Shown: positions 40,358 through 49,438 of the stretch, piece after piece
Layout: the number at the start of each line of letters is the position of its first letter
Numbering within the stretch: position 1 is the stretch's first letter
Assembly (NCBI GenBank): GCA_947630505.1
Contig: CANRHV010000001.1
Location: 1-64,000, forward strand
Source: an uncultured Monoglobus sp.
Lineage (GTDB): Bacteria > Bacillota > Clostridia > Monoglobales > Monoglobaceae
DNA length: 64,000 nt
Direction: 5' to 3'
Program-made: the position numbers and the translations under genes
Notes under the pieces: generated by a model
The model's input: only the letters and a program-made list of their open reading frames with translations
The model's database searches: none
What the model was told of the DNA's origin: nothing

Positions 40358-40953
40358 AAGCGGTATTGATCAGCATACAACCCAAATGGTGCGAGTTGAT
40401 CGCGAGCGGCAAAAAGACCGTTGAGGTCAGGAAGAACCGACCAACCATCAAGCCGCCGTTTAAATGTTATATTTATTGTACAAAGAAAGGCAGACCGCTT
40501 GTACATGCCGCTCCGACGCCATGTGACGAAGAAAATCTTGTGCAGACATACGGATATTCCAGAGAAAGAGCCGATAAAATTTTCGGAATATGGAACGGTC
40601 GTGTTATAGGCGAGTTTGTTTGTGATGAAATATTCCCAATCAGTATTGAATATTCCGATACGAACAGTAATATAGCTTTGAATGAATTTTCCTATACTTG
40701 CCTGAGCGATAAGGAAATAATGGATTATCTTGGGAACGGCCAAACGGGCTACGGCTGGCATATATCGGAGCTGCAAATCTATGAAAAACCTTTGGGCTTA
40801 CATGAATTTTGCCCGCCGTGTGACCCTGTGCCTGGCTGTTTTTTGCAATTATTGCAAACCTCGGCGTACTCCGACTATGGTTATACAACGCCCTCCGCAA
40901 AGCTGGTGCTACGTCGAAAATCTTTGGTGGAGATATGGCGAGTAAACAAATAA
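40354..40953 (+). CDS. ASCH-domain protein
   Basis: MKAVLISIQPKWCELIASGKKTVEVRKNRP...GRVIGEFVCDEI. Confidence 0.8.
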   Translation: MKAVLISIQPKWCELIASGKKTVEVRKNRPTIKPPFKCYIYCTKKGRPLVHAAPTPCDEENLVQTYGYSRERADKIFGIWNGRVIGEFVCDEIFPISIEYSDTNSNIALNEFSYTCLSDKEIMDYLGNGQTGYGWHISELQIYEKPLGLHEFCPPCDPVPGCFLQLLQTSAYSDYGYTTPSAKLVLRRKSLVEIWRVNK

Positions 40954-40982
40954 AATTCTATTTTGAACGGAAGTGAAAATAA

Positions 40983-42026
40983 ATGACAATAAAAGAAATC
41001 AAACAATTGATTCAATCCCCGCAATATGATTTTCTTAGAACGGACGAGCATTTAAGGAAAAAAATTATATTGCTCACGCTCGGCGGGAGCTATGCTTACG
41101 GCACAAACACCGAAACATCTGATATTGATATAAGAGGCTGTGCCTTACACAGACGTGCGGATTTAGTCGGCATGTCTAATTTTGAACAAGTGATAAATAA
41201 AGAAACAGATACAACAATATATTCGTTTAACAAACTTATAAGTTTATTATGCTCGTGCAATCCTAATACGATAGAGTTGTTGGGATGTAAACCTGAACAC
41301 TATCTATATCTTGACGATCTTGGCAGACAGCTTGTGGATTATCAGAAAATGTTTTTATCGAAACGTGCAGTTAATTCTTTCGGAGGATATGCAAATCAAC
41401 AGCTCCGCAGATTGGAAAATGCGGTTGCTCATGACAAAATGCCGCAATCTCAAAAAGAAGGACATATTTTAAAATCAATGCAGGGCGTGATAAATTCATT
41501 CAATGACCGATACGCACAAATAGGCGGAGATAGTATTAAACTGTATACCGCAAAAAGTTCAAAAGAGGGTCTTGATACTGAAATATTTGCCGATATTACG
41601 CTATCGCATTATCCTGTGAGAGATTTTGTCGACATGACAAATGATATGACAAACGTAACACGCTCTTATGATAAACTCAACAGCCGTAATAATAAAAAAG
41701 ATAACGCTCATCTTAACAAACACGCTATGCACCTGATACGCTTATATTTAACGGGCATAGATATTCTTGAAAAAGAGGAAGTTATAACATATAGGGAGAA
41801 GGAACATGACCTGTTAATGGACATTCGCAATGGCGAGTTTCAGAACGAAGACGGTACATACAGAAGCGAGTTCTTTGATATGGTTAATGACTTTGAGAAA
41901 CGGTTTAATTATGCAAAAGAAAATACAAGCTTGCCAAATCACCCTAATATGAAAGTTATTGAAGAATTTGTCATGTCTGTAAACATTCATGCTTTAAAGT
42001 CAGACGTGTCATTTTATGAACTTTAA
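40983..42026 (+). CDS. predicted nucleotidyltransferase
   Basis: LGGSYAYGTNTETSDIDIRG. Confidence 0.8.
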   Translation: MTIKEIKQLIQSPQYDFLRTDEHLRKKIILLTLGGSYAYGTNTETSDIDIRGCALHRRADLVGMSNFEQVINKETDTTIYSFNKLISLLCSCNPNTIELLGCKPEHYLYLDDLGRQLVDYQKMFLSKRAVNSFGGYANQQLRRLENAVAHDKMPQSQKEGHILKSMQGVINSFNDRYAQIGGDSIKLYTAKSSKEGLDTEIFADITLSHYPVRDFVDMTNDMTNVTRSYDKLNSRNNKKDNAHLNKHAMHLIRLYLTGIDILEKEEVITYREKEHDLLMDIRNGEFQNEDGTYRSEFFDMVNDFEKRFNYAKENTSLPNHPNMKVIEEFVMSVNIHALKSDVSFYEL

Positions 42027-42044
42027 TCAGAGGGAGACAAACAA

Positions 42045-43412
42045 ATGTATGAGATAAATATTCCGCAGAATGTGTGTAAAATCATTGAAACATTGGATCA
42101 AAACGGCTATGAAGCGTTTGTCGTAGGTGGGTGTGTAAGAGACAGTTTGCTTGGTCTTCCACCGAAAGATTGGGATATATGCACATCGGCAACGCCTGAT
42201 GAAGTCAAGAATTGCATGAACTGTAAAACTATTGACACGGGTATAAAGCATGGAACGGTCACAGTTGTCATTGACAATACTGCATACGAAGTTACGACCT
42301 ATCGGGTAGATGGCGGTTATACCGACAACAGACACCCTGACACAGTATGGTTTGTTACGGATATTGAGCAGGATTTGTCAAGGCGTGATTTTACGATTAA
42401 TGCTATGGCATATAACCCGGAAGCAGGTCTCGTTGATCCGCATAATGGTATAACTGATTTGCAAAATAAAATTATTTCTTGTGTGGGTAATCCCGATGAG
42501 CGCTTCTCCGAGGATGCGCTGCGGATTTTAAGGGCGTTGAGGTTTGCCTCGGTATACGGGTTTGAAATTGATACTGAAACAGCCAATGCAATTCACAGAA
42601 ATAAAGACAAACTTAATAATATTGCACGAGAACGAGTGCGCAGTGAACTGACTCAAATAATTGATAAAGGCGATAAAAGGCTTGATATTCTGCTTAATTT
42701 TAGTGATGTTATAGCGGTGATCATTCCAGAAATTAAATCGTGCATAGGCTTTGATCAAAACAACAAATATCACAAGTACACTATATATGAACACATGATT
42801 CGCGCTTTATGTAACTATAACGGCAGTGATATGTCTGTAAAAATTGCGTTGTTGTTACATGATATAGGCAAGCCATATTGCTACACCGAAGATGAAAACG
42901 GCGGACATTTTTATGGTCATGCCAATCCGAGTTCTTGTGAAACGGCAATTGTTTTAGACAGACTTCGGTTTGATAACAAAACTCAACACGAGGTTTTTGA
43001 ACTCGTATTATATCACGATGCTTGCATTGCACCTACATATAAAACTGTGCGTAAATGGTTGAATAAAATTGGTGAAAAGCGTTTTAAGCAACTAATTCAG
43101 GTCAAATTAGCAGATATTAAAGCTCATAGCGACGTTGGCGGTGACAAACCTGCAAGAATTGATAGGTGCAACTTGTTAAATTCGATGATTGATACGGTAG
43201 TTGCCGAGGAACAGTGCTTCAAGATTAGAGACTTGAATGTCAACGGTAATGATATTATGAAGTTGGGCGTTGACGAGGGGATAATTGTAGGTGATACATT
43301 AAAACATCTATTAGACCGAGTTATCAACGGTGATATTGAAAATACGAAGTCTGCTTTGACGAAAGAGGCTGAATCGTATATCAAAGATAAAGGAGTAAAA
43401 TCAAATGATTAA
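42045..43412 (+). CDS. cca: CCA-adding tRNA nucleotidyltransferase / poly(A) polymerase family with HD domain
   Basis: FVVGGCVRDSLLGLPPKDWDICTSA, RRDFTINAMAY, EDALRILRALRFAS, LLHDIGKP. Confidence 0.92.
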   Translation: MYEINIPQNVCKIIETLDQNGYEAFVVGGCVRDSLLGLPPKDWDICTSATPDEVKNCMNCKTIDTGIKHGTVTVVIDNTAYEVTTYRVDGGYTDNRHPDTVWFVTDIEQDLSRRDFTINAMAYNPEAGLVDPHNGITDLQNKIISCVGNPDERFSEDALRILRALRFASVYGFEIDTETANAIHRNKDKLNNIARERVRSELTQIIDKGDKRLDILLNFSDVIAVIIPEIKSCIGFDQNNKYHKYTIYEHMIRALCNYNGSDMSVKIALLLHDIGKPYCYTEDENGGHFYGHANPSSCETAIVLDRLRFDNKTQHEVFELVLYHDACIAPTYKTVRKWLNKIGEKRFKQLIQVKLADIKAHSDVGGDKPARIDRCNLLNSMIDTVVAEEQCFKIRDLNVNGNDIMKLGVDEGIIVGDTLKHLLDRVINGDIENTKSALTKEAESYIKDKGVKSND

Positions 43413-44139
43413 AATTGAAAATCATAAAGTAACAGGTTGGGATGCTGCAATTCGCGGCATGAGAAATCCTATGAACAGTTGGGATAAAAGCGATAGTGAT
43501 TGGGGATGTTCGTTGGGATTTTGTCGGCATTGCTGGGTGACTCAGTGTTCGGAATCATTTTCAGATGATTACAGAATTGGCGAAAATGACAAAAAACTTA
43601 TGATGCGCCTCGCCAAGGCAGGAGCGGAACACGCCAAATACCGCCGCATGATAGCGGTATACGTTGACATCACCGCGCCGCTCTACTGGTGGAAAGAATT
43701 TGACACTTATAAGGTAGGCACCGTAGCTAATTCATGTTCAACCATGCACAAAATCACCGCAAAAGAGTTTTGCCGTGAGGATTTTAGTTATGAGCACATG
43801 ATAGGAGCTACGCTTGAAGTTTTTGACGTCACCATTGATATGCTGAACGAGTTGCGCAATTGTTATACTAAATGGCAAAAGACAGGTGCGATGCCTGACG
43901 ATCTCGGCGATGATGTCAAAGGCGAGCTTGCGGATAAAAAGGACGTTTGGTGGCAGATAATACAACTGCTACCGTCATCTTATAATCAAAGACGGACAAC
44001 AATGCTCAATTACGAGGTACTTGCCAACATCTATCGTCAGCGTAAAGACCACAAACTCGACGAGTGGCGCGAATTTTGCAAGTGGATAGAGTCGCTACCG
44101 TACAGTGAGATCATAACTCTCAAGGAGGATACACAATGA
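43405..44139 (+). CDS. ThyX-like protein (possible FAD-dependent thymidylate synthase)
   Basis: ITAPLYWWKEFDTYKVGTVANSCSTMHKI and LPSSYNQRRTTMLNYEVLANIYRQRKDHKLDEW; family call by memory. Confidence 0.55.
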   Translation: MIKIENHKVTGWDAAIRGMRNPMNSWDKSDSDWGCSLGFCRHCWVTQCSESFSDDYRIGENDKKLMMRLAKAGAEHAKYRRMIAVYVDITAPLYWWKEFDTYKVGTVANSCSTMHKITAKEFCREDFSYEHMIGATLEVFDVTIDMLNELRNCYTKWQKTGAMPDDLGDDVKGELADKKDVWWQIIQLLPSSYNQRRTTMLNYEVLANIYRQRKDHKLDEWREFCKWIESLPYSEIITLKEDTQ

Positions 44140-44308
44140 GTCTGCTTACACTAAACGGAAAAAGACTGAAACGAATTAACCCCAATCAAATTACTATTTG
44201 AACGGGCTTTTCTTCGTCAAAATAGCTAAAATCAAGAATTGACAATGCCTAATATTGTTAAACTTGCATAATAAAATTTGCGAAAAATTAATAAAATCGA
44301 GGAGATGA

Positions 44309-44794
44309 ATGATGTTATACAATAAACAGATTTTTAAACGGAATTTTCCCTATCGTGGGCGGTGGTTTTATAAGAATTTATTAAATATCCCTCAATATTT
44401 TCGGGATTTGCATTATTTAATCAAACACGGTTACGATATAACGGCGGTGTGGAGCACGTTTAGTTGGTTTTATGAGGTTATGAAACCAATTTTGACCGAA
44501 TATCGGGATAATATGCACGGTACGCCTATCGTGCGAGATGATTGTCCTGCGGGTGCTAACGGAAAGCGGTATGCAGATTGGCTTGAACTGAACAGAAAAG
44601 ACTGGAATGGTATAATTGATAAGATGATTGATTTAGTAGATCAAATAGATGAAAATAATCCCAAATATGATACGCGCGAGTTTAAAAGATGCGATTATAA
44701 AACCAATATGGACATGATTGAGGCCTCAATCAACGCAGCGAAAGATGAATTTTTTGAGTTATTTTCAAAGTATTATTTTGATTTATGGGATTAG
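44309..44794 (+). CDS. hypothetical phage protein
   Basis: 161 aa ORF; 3' end duplicated at 46154-46178. Confidence 0.7.
   Translation: MMLYNKQIFKRNFPYRGRWFYKNLLNIPQYFRDLHYLIKHGYDITAVWSTFSWFYEVMKPILTEYRDNMHGTPIVRDDCPAGANGKRYADWLELNRKDWNGIIDKMIDLVDQIDENNPKYDTREFKRCDYKTNMDMIEASINAAKDEFFELFSKYYFDLWD
44770..44794 (+). repeat. 25-bp perfect direct repeat, left copy
   Basis: GTATTATTTTGATTTATGGGATTAG. Confidence 0.95.
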
Positions 44795-44822
44795 GCGATA
44801 GCTAAAAAACTTAATATGTCTA

Positions 44823-44851
44823 TTGCATTAATTTCACACATGTGTTATAAT
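44823..44851 (+). promoter_or_regulatory. sigma-A-type promoter of ATPase cassette
   Basis: TTGCAT-N17-TATAAT with ACACATGTGT palindrome in the spacer. Confidence 0.75.
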
Positions 44852-44871
44852 ATTAAAGCGAGGTGTTAAAA

Positions 44872-46059
44872 ATGATTAATATGATCAATCCATACACTCC
44901 CGGTTCGGGGAGAAAGCCGGGTTATTTAGCAGGTAGATTTCCGATTATTCAGGAAGCAAAGAGATGTATTTTATCGACAATGAATCTGTTCCCTGAACGT
45001 TCTATTGCGTATTATGGGCTTCGCGGCGTTGGAAAAACTGTTCTGCTAAACGAAATTGAAGATGCGGCAGATGAGTTAAACGCTTTGTATGAACATATTG
45101 AGATTAAAGAAAACAACACTTTTCTCAAAGATATATCCTTAGCGTGCCAACATTTTCTCTCATCAATGAGCTTTAAGGAAAATTTTAAGGATAAATTTGA
45201 TCGTATGCGCAATGTATTGACACGCATAAACATCTCTTGGAACATGGAAGATAATTCCGTGTCCGCGCAAATGTCAGATAAGCCTATAATTTACGGATTA
45301 TCCAATGATTTTACAGATTTGTTTGTATCATTGGGAAGGGTTGCAAAGTCAACGGGGAATACTATATGTTTCTTTATAGACGAAGTGCAATATATAAAAA
45401 ATGAGCAGCTTGAGGCTTTACTCATGGCTTTGCACAGAGTAAATCAATTGGCATTGCCAATTATTGTCTTTTGCGCTGGTCTCCCAAAGATTTTAAAAAC
45501 ATTTGGAGATGTGAAAACTTATTCTGAAAGATTATTCATGTATGTTCCCATTGATTCTCTTGGTGAAGAAGACGCAATAAAGGCAATTGTTGAACCGGCT
45601 AAAAAATTTGGCGCAATATATACAACGGAGGCAATAAATGAAATATTAAAAAATACGGGGTGTTATCCGTATTTTATTCAGGAGTTATGCAGTAATATAT
45701 GGCGCATGGGAACTTCTGATACAATTGATGTACAAGATGTAATTAATGCTATCCCTGAAGCCACTAAAAATTTAGACGATAGTTTCTTTAAAGTGCGTTT
45801 TGAGCGCTGTACCGAGTTAGAGAAAAACTTTATGTATGCCATGGTTAAGTGTGGTGAATTGCCTTGTACTATGGCTAATGTGTCATCTATTATGAAGAGA
45901 AGTGTAAGCCAAATTTCTCCTATCAGAGCAACACTTATTAACAAAGGTGTTATATATTCAACAGGATACGGAGAAATTGATTTTACTGTTCCTAAATTTG
46001 ATGAATTTTTGATTAGACAAAACCCTGAAATACAGGAATATTTAAACAAAATTATTTGA
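44872..46059 (+). CDS. AAA-family P-loop ATPase, accessory
   Basis: NPYTPGSGRKPGYLAGR, Walker A GLRGVGKTVLL, Walker B ICFFIDEVQ. Confidence 0.85.
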   Translation: MINMINPYTPGSGRKPGYLAGRFPIIQEAKRCILSTMNLFPERSIAYYGLRGVGKTVLLNEIEDAADELNALYEHIEIKENNTFLKDISLACQHFLSSMSFKENFKDKFDRMRNVLTRINISWNMEDNSVSAQMSDKPIIYGLSNDFTDLFVSLGRVAKSTGNTICFFIDEVQYIKNEQLEALLMALHRVNQLALPIIVFCAGLPKILKTFGDVKTYSERLFMYVPIDSLGEEDAIKAIVEPAKKFGAIYTTEAINEILKNTGCYPYFIQELCSNIWRMGTSDTIDVQDVINAIPEATKNLDDSFFKVRFERCTELEKNFMYAMVKCGELPCTMANVSSIMKRSVSQISPIRATLINKGVIYSTGYGEIDFTVPKFDEFLIRQNPEIQEYLNKII

Positions 46060-46153
46060 CAATAAACATTGTAACACAAAACACTTTGAGCAATCAGAGT
46101 GTTTTGTGTCGTTTGTGTGGAATAAATATAATAGAAGCGTCGGTACATGCTGC

Positions 46154-46178
46154 GTATTATTTTGATTTATGGGATTAG
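46154..46178 (+). repeat. 25-bp perfect direct repeat, right copy
   Basis: GTATTATTTTGATTTATGGGATTAG. Confidence 0.95.
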
Positions 46179-46193
46179 AAAGGAAGATTGGAC

Positions 46194-46496
46194 ATGAATG
46201 AAAATATAAACTATGATGAACAAAACCCTTATATTATTGAACTTATTGACGATGAAACGGACGAGCCGGTGCCTTTTGAGTATCTTGATACGGTGCGTAT
46301 AGATAACGATGATTATATTGTTTGCATACCTTATGATGAGGATTCGGTAGAAGTTGCTGAAGTTGTATTGTTTAAGATTGATAAGGACGAAAATAGCGAG
46401 GACTGCCTGAGTCAAGTGACCGATGATGAACTTGCGAATCAGATTTACGATGAGTTTAAGAAACGTAATGCAGATAAGTTTGAGTTTGAAAATTAA
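46194..46496 (+). CDS. DUF1292-like acidic protein
   Basis: IIELIDDETDEPVPFEYLDTVRIDNDDYIVCIPYDED. Confidence 0.7.
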   Translation: MNENINYDEQNPYIIELIDDETDEPVPFEYLDTVRIDNDDYIVCIPYDEDSVEVAEVVLFKIDKDENSEDCLSQVTDDELANQIYDEFKKRNADKFEFEN

Positions 46497-46514
46497 TAGG
46501 TTTTAAGATAGTAT

Positions 46515-46543
46515 TTGACAATTCTTGTGCTTTATTATATAAT
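46515..46543 (+). promoter_or_regulatory. consensus sigma-A promoter
   Basis: TTGACA-N17-TATAAT. Confidence 0.9.
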
Positions 46544-46575
46544 ACAACTAAAATATATTGCACAAGGAGGACATT

Positions 46576-46761
46576 ATGCCAAAGAGAAATTTTGATCGAG
46601 ATTCAAACCATATAAGTCACGACGGTGGCGGGTTTGGTGGTACAGGGGATTCATCACACGAACACAGAACTCCTTCCGTATCTGAAAGAAATGAAAAGAG
46701 TACTTATTCTCGTGACCCAAGCCAAACATTCAAGCCTTTACCGGACAAGAATGGTAGATAA
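46576..46761 (+). CDS. small hydrophilic protein, cassette A
   Basis: CAAGGAGG SD, ATG at 46576. Confidence 0.65.
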   Translation: MPKRNFDRDSNHISHDGGGFGGTGDSSHEHRTPSVSERNEKSTYSRDPSQTFKPLPDKNGR

Positions 46762-46775
46762 GGAGGTTGTAAAAC

Positions 46776-47414
46776 ATAGACATAGTAGTTGCTTTAATGA
46801 ACAATATGTCACAAATAGTCACTTACTTGGTTTTTGGTTTTATAGCGTTTAAAATTTGGGGTTTTGTTGCCTCAATGCGTTATGAAAATGAGCCAAATGG
46901 GGTAGTTATGTATTCGTTGGTAATTGGTTGGATTATTATACAATTATATAATTCTTTACCATTTAAACCAAGTAACAAATTGATTGGTTATCTGATTTTA
47001 TTACTTGTTGTGATTGTTCTTTCGTTTGCTGCTGGTAAGTTATATTTGAGTGATTTTGTTTCTGGGCTACTTAAACGACTACATATTCCCTATACAATCA
47101 ATCGTTATATATGGTATGATTTAGAGGGAAAAGAAGATACGTTTGTTACAATTAAATTTTATGATCAAAAAATTGCGTATTATGGTCGGCTTGGAATTTA
47201 TGAGGAATATCAGCGTTTCCCTCAAATAACCTTAGTGGATTATCAAGTTTGGGAATTAACGGATGTGTATGGCAATGAAATAATGCGAAAGGATTATTAT
47301 AACAGTGGACAACGAATAATGCTTGATACATCAAAGGCAGACGCAATAGAGTTTGTTTCAGAAGTACAAGGGCTACCATATAATCAAAATGGTAGAAACA
47401 CATCGCCACAATAG
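46776..47414 (+). CDS. membrane protein (DUF6338-like), cassette A, apparent ATA start
   Basis: AGGAGG 9 nt before in-frame ATA at 46776; IDIVVALMNNMSQIVTYLVFGF. Confidence 0.65.
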   Translation: MDIVVALMNNMSQIVTYLVFGFIAFKIWGFVASMRYENEPNGVVMYSLVIGWIIIQLYNSLPFKPSNKLIGYLILLLVVIVLSFAAGKLYLSDFVSGLLKRLHIPYTINRYIWYDLEGKEDTFVTIKFYDQKIAYYGRLGIYEEYQRFPQITLVDYQVWELTDVYGNEIMRKDYYNSGQRIMLDTSKADAIEFVSEVQGLPYNQNGRNTSPQ

Positions 47415-47430
47415 GCGGTGTGTTTTTTAT
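47397..47430 (+). terminator. Rho-independent terminator
   Basis: AAACACATCGCC...GGCGGTGTGTTTTTT. Confidence 0.85.
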
Positions 47431-47511
47431 AAATATATCAATTATAATTGCCAAAGCATGATAAAATTTAAAAATTTTTAAATCATCTCGGCGAATAAAT
47501 ATAATAGAAGC

Positions 47512-47661
47512 AAAAAAGAACCGCATACAAGCAGTTCAAAATATTTGTTGATATAATCCTTTCATGAGAGTTGGCGCTTGCACAAAATAAAATTTTGTGT
47601 GTATCGGTATGTGTTTCGATGCGAATATATTTTTTAATACCGATACAAAGCGCCAGCTCAC
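47512..47661 (-). ncRNA. candidate small RNA with three-way junction
   Basis: minus-strand promoter TTGACA-N17-TATAAT (47668-47696), stems TGGCGCTT/AAGCGCCA, GTATCGGTAT/ATACCGATAC, CACAAAAT/ATTTTGTG, terminator GAACTGC/GCGGTTC-TTTTTT. Confidence 0.75.
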
Positions 47662-47667
47662 AGCCTT

Positions 47668-47696
47668 ATTATATACAATGGCAAGAACTATGTCAA
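47668..47696 (-). promoter_or_regulatory. consensus sigma-A promoter for the candidate sRNA
   Basis: minus strand TTGACA-TAGTTCTTGCCATTGTA-TATAAT. Confidence 0.9.
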
Positions 47697-47715
47697 CACA
47701 GAAAGGACGAGATAA

Positions 47716-48495
47716 TTGGCAGAAGAAAACAACGTAAACAACACACAAGAGGAAACCCCTACGCATGAACTCAGTATAAAGGCTGTAACAAACGATGATC
47801 AACTGATAATGTGTCGATTTGGCAATCAATTGTATGAAGATGAGTATAAGAACTATCCCGTGGTTATCAACGCTATGACAAGTGCTTTAGAAGCCTTGAA
47901 AACCAAGGAGATGTTTGAGGTTGAAAGTTGCGGAGTGCTCATAGAGCCTAACGTAGAATGTAAGAATATTCGTTACATAACAGCGTTATATGACTGTGAT
48001 GACCCGTTGGCTTCAATAAGGGATATTGATTTTAGCGATTTGGATAAACTGGAATATAACTCTACAATCGAGGTTTATGTGAGAAAAGAACCGCCTGAGA
48101 TCCCTGAAATATTCCCTAAAATCACAGACCCCGCAATCCTTGAAAAGATAGGCAAGACTCGTATAGGGATTGACGGTAAGCGTGCGGGTGTAGAGGTTGA
48201 TTTTGATAAGGCTTTGTATTATAAATTTATTATGGAATCAGGGCTTGTCGCTGACAAAGGCGATATAAGAGCGCAGACAAAAGAAAACTTTAAGCACCGA
48301 AATCCGTGTTTTATGGTTGAGCCGGGTATAGATCAAGACAGATTTACGACGTTCTATTGTCCAAGTTCCAACATAGCAAAGGTTGAGGTCTACGACAGCG
48401 ACAGAAATCTAATCATGACCGTCACGCCAGAACAAATGCCGTTCTATAAAGAAAAACAAACTTTGTATAATCAATCTGACGATAAAAATAGGTAA
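47716..48495 (+). CDS. hypothetical phage structural-region protein
   Basis: 259 aa, upstream of the tail gene; TTG start uncertain. Confidence 0.65.
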   Translation: MAEENNVNNTQEETPTHELSIKAVTNDDQLIMCRFGNQLYEDEYKNYPVVINAMTSALEALKTKEMFEVESCGVLIEPNVECKNIRYITALYDCDDPLASIRDIDFSDLDKLEYNSTIEVYVRKEPPEIPEIFPKITDPAILEKIGKTRIGIDGKRAGVEVDFDKALYYKFIMESGLVADKGDIRAQTKENFKHRNPCFMVEPGIDQDRFTTFYCPSSNIAKVEVYDSDRNLIMTVTPEQMPFYKEKQTLYNQSDDKNR

Positions 48496-48504
48496 TGTAA
48501 ACAC

Positions 48505-48732
48505 ATGGAACAACACATAATTTTATTAAAAAAACACAGAAAAAAGAAAATTCAACAATTTATTGTAGCCAACGGATTACATCTTGTTTTTTCAAATCCA
48601 AGAACTACAATATATGAAAATAATGCAATTAAACTCGCAGAGGACAATCACATAATCCGAATATACATATATAATCACAATAATAGTTTAATGAATAAAA
48701 TTTGTAGTTTTTTCAATGTAAACGTTATATAA
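48505..48732 (+). CDS. hypothetical protein
   Basis: 75 aa ORF. Confidence 0.5.
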   Translation: MEQHIILLKKHRKKKIQQFIVANGLHLVFSNPRTTIYENNAIKLAEDNHIIRIYIYNHNNSLMNKICSFFNVNVI

Positions 48733-48834
48733 TAAAAAGTAATTTGGAGAACAATTATCGTAGTTCAAAAACGCGGGATATACATTATAGTCGTCCTATA
48801 AAACAAGCAATACAGCAGAAATAATTTAATAATT

Positions 48835-48869
48835 AAAAAGACGGTACTATGCACAAACACAGTACCGTC
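48835..48869 (-). terminator. Rho-independent terminator of the 44-aa gene
   Basis: minus strand GACGGTACT...AGTACCGTC-TTTTT. Confidence 0.75.
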
Positions 48870-48900
48870 AACAGAAACAACGCAGGAACGTTGCGACAAC

Positions 48901-49035
48901 TTAAAACTTGATAAGCTTTGAAGCTGTCTTGCTTATACAACCGTGGCTTACGGTTATATGAAGTGCGGCGCCATTGCTACGTTTGGCAGCATAAGCGCGA
49001 ACCTTAACAGGTTTAATTCTAACGTTCTGCTTCAT
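48901..49035 (-). CDS. small basic protein, 44 aa
   Basis: MKQNVRIKPVKVRAYAAKRSNGAALHITVSHGCISKTASKLIKF; GAAGGAGGTG SD, own promoter and terminator; not in supplied ORF track. Confidence 0.7.
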   Translation of the reverse strand: MKQNVRIKPVKVRAYAAKRSNGAALHITVSHGCISKTASKLIKF

Positions 49036-49438
49036 AAAAACACCTCCTTCACAAAAGACGGAAGTAGATTCTTAGAAGCGATCCACATTGCTTACGCTTG
49101 CCTTATACAAACGCAATAGCATTATAACATATTCCGCGTTTTTTGACAATATATTTTACAAAATCAAGAAGAAATATATACGTCTGAGAGAATAATTATA
49201 GTAGTTCAAAGCACGGGAAATGTGTTTAAAATAGCAGGTTTTTATAAGATTTTAGGTATTAAAAATGATGGTATCGAAAAGCACAATAATACCGTCATAT
49301 TTACAGTGTAGGAGGAATTTATGGCTGTAACACCTTAAAACTTAATGAGTTTTGAAGTTGTCTTACTTGTATAACACATTTCCGTGCTTTTGACAATATA
49401 TTTATTATCAAAAACAGAAAGAAAGTGATAGCTAATTG

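Noticed and set aside
47536-47829. 97-aa minus-strand ORF
   Set aside because: Its 3' part coincides with a promoter-stem-terminator unit whose predicted TSS leaves no SD or upstream start; a structured sRNA is the better explanation.
48763-49400. MITE-like mobile elements with terminal inverted repeats
   Set aside because: The arms coincide with promoter spacer and promoter-proximal sequence and no target-site duplication was seen; regulatory duplication is more likely.
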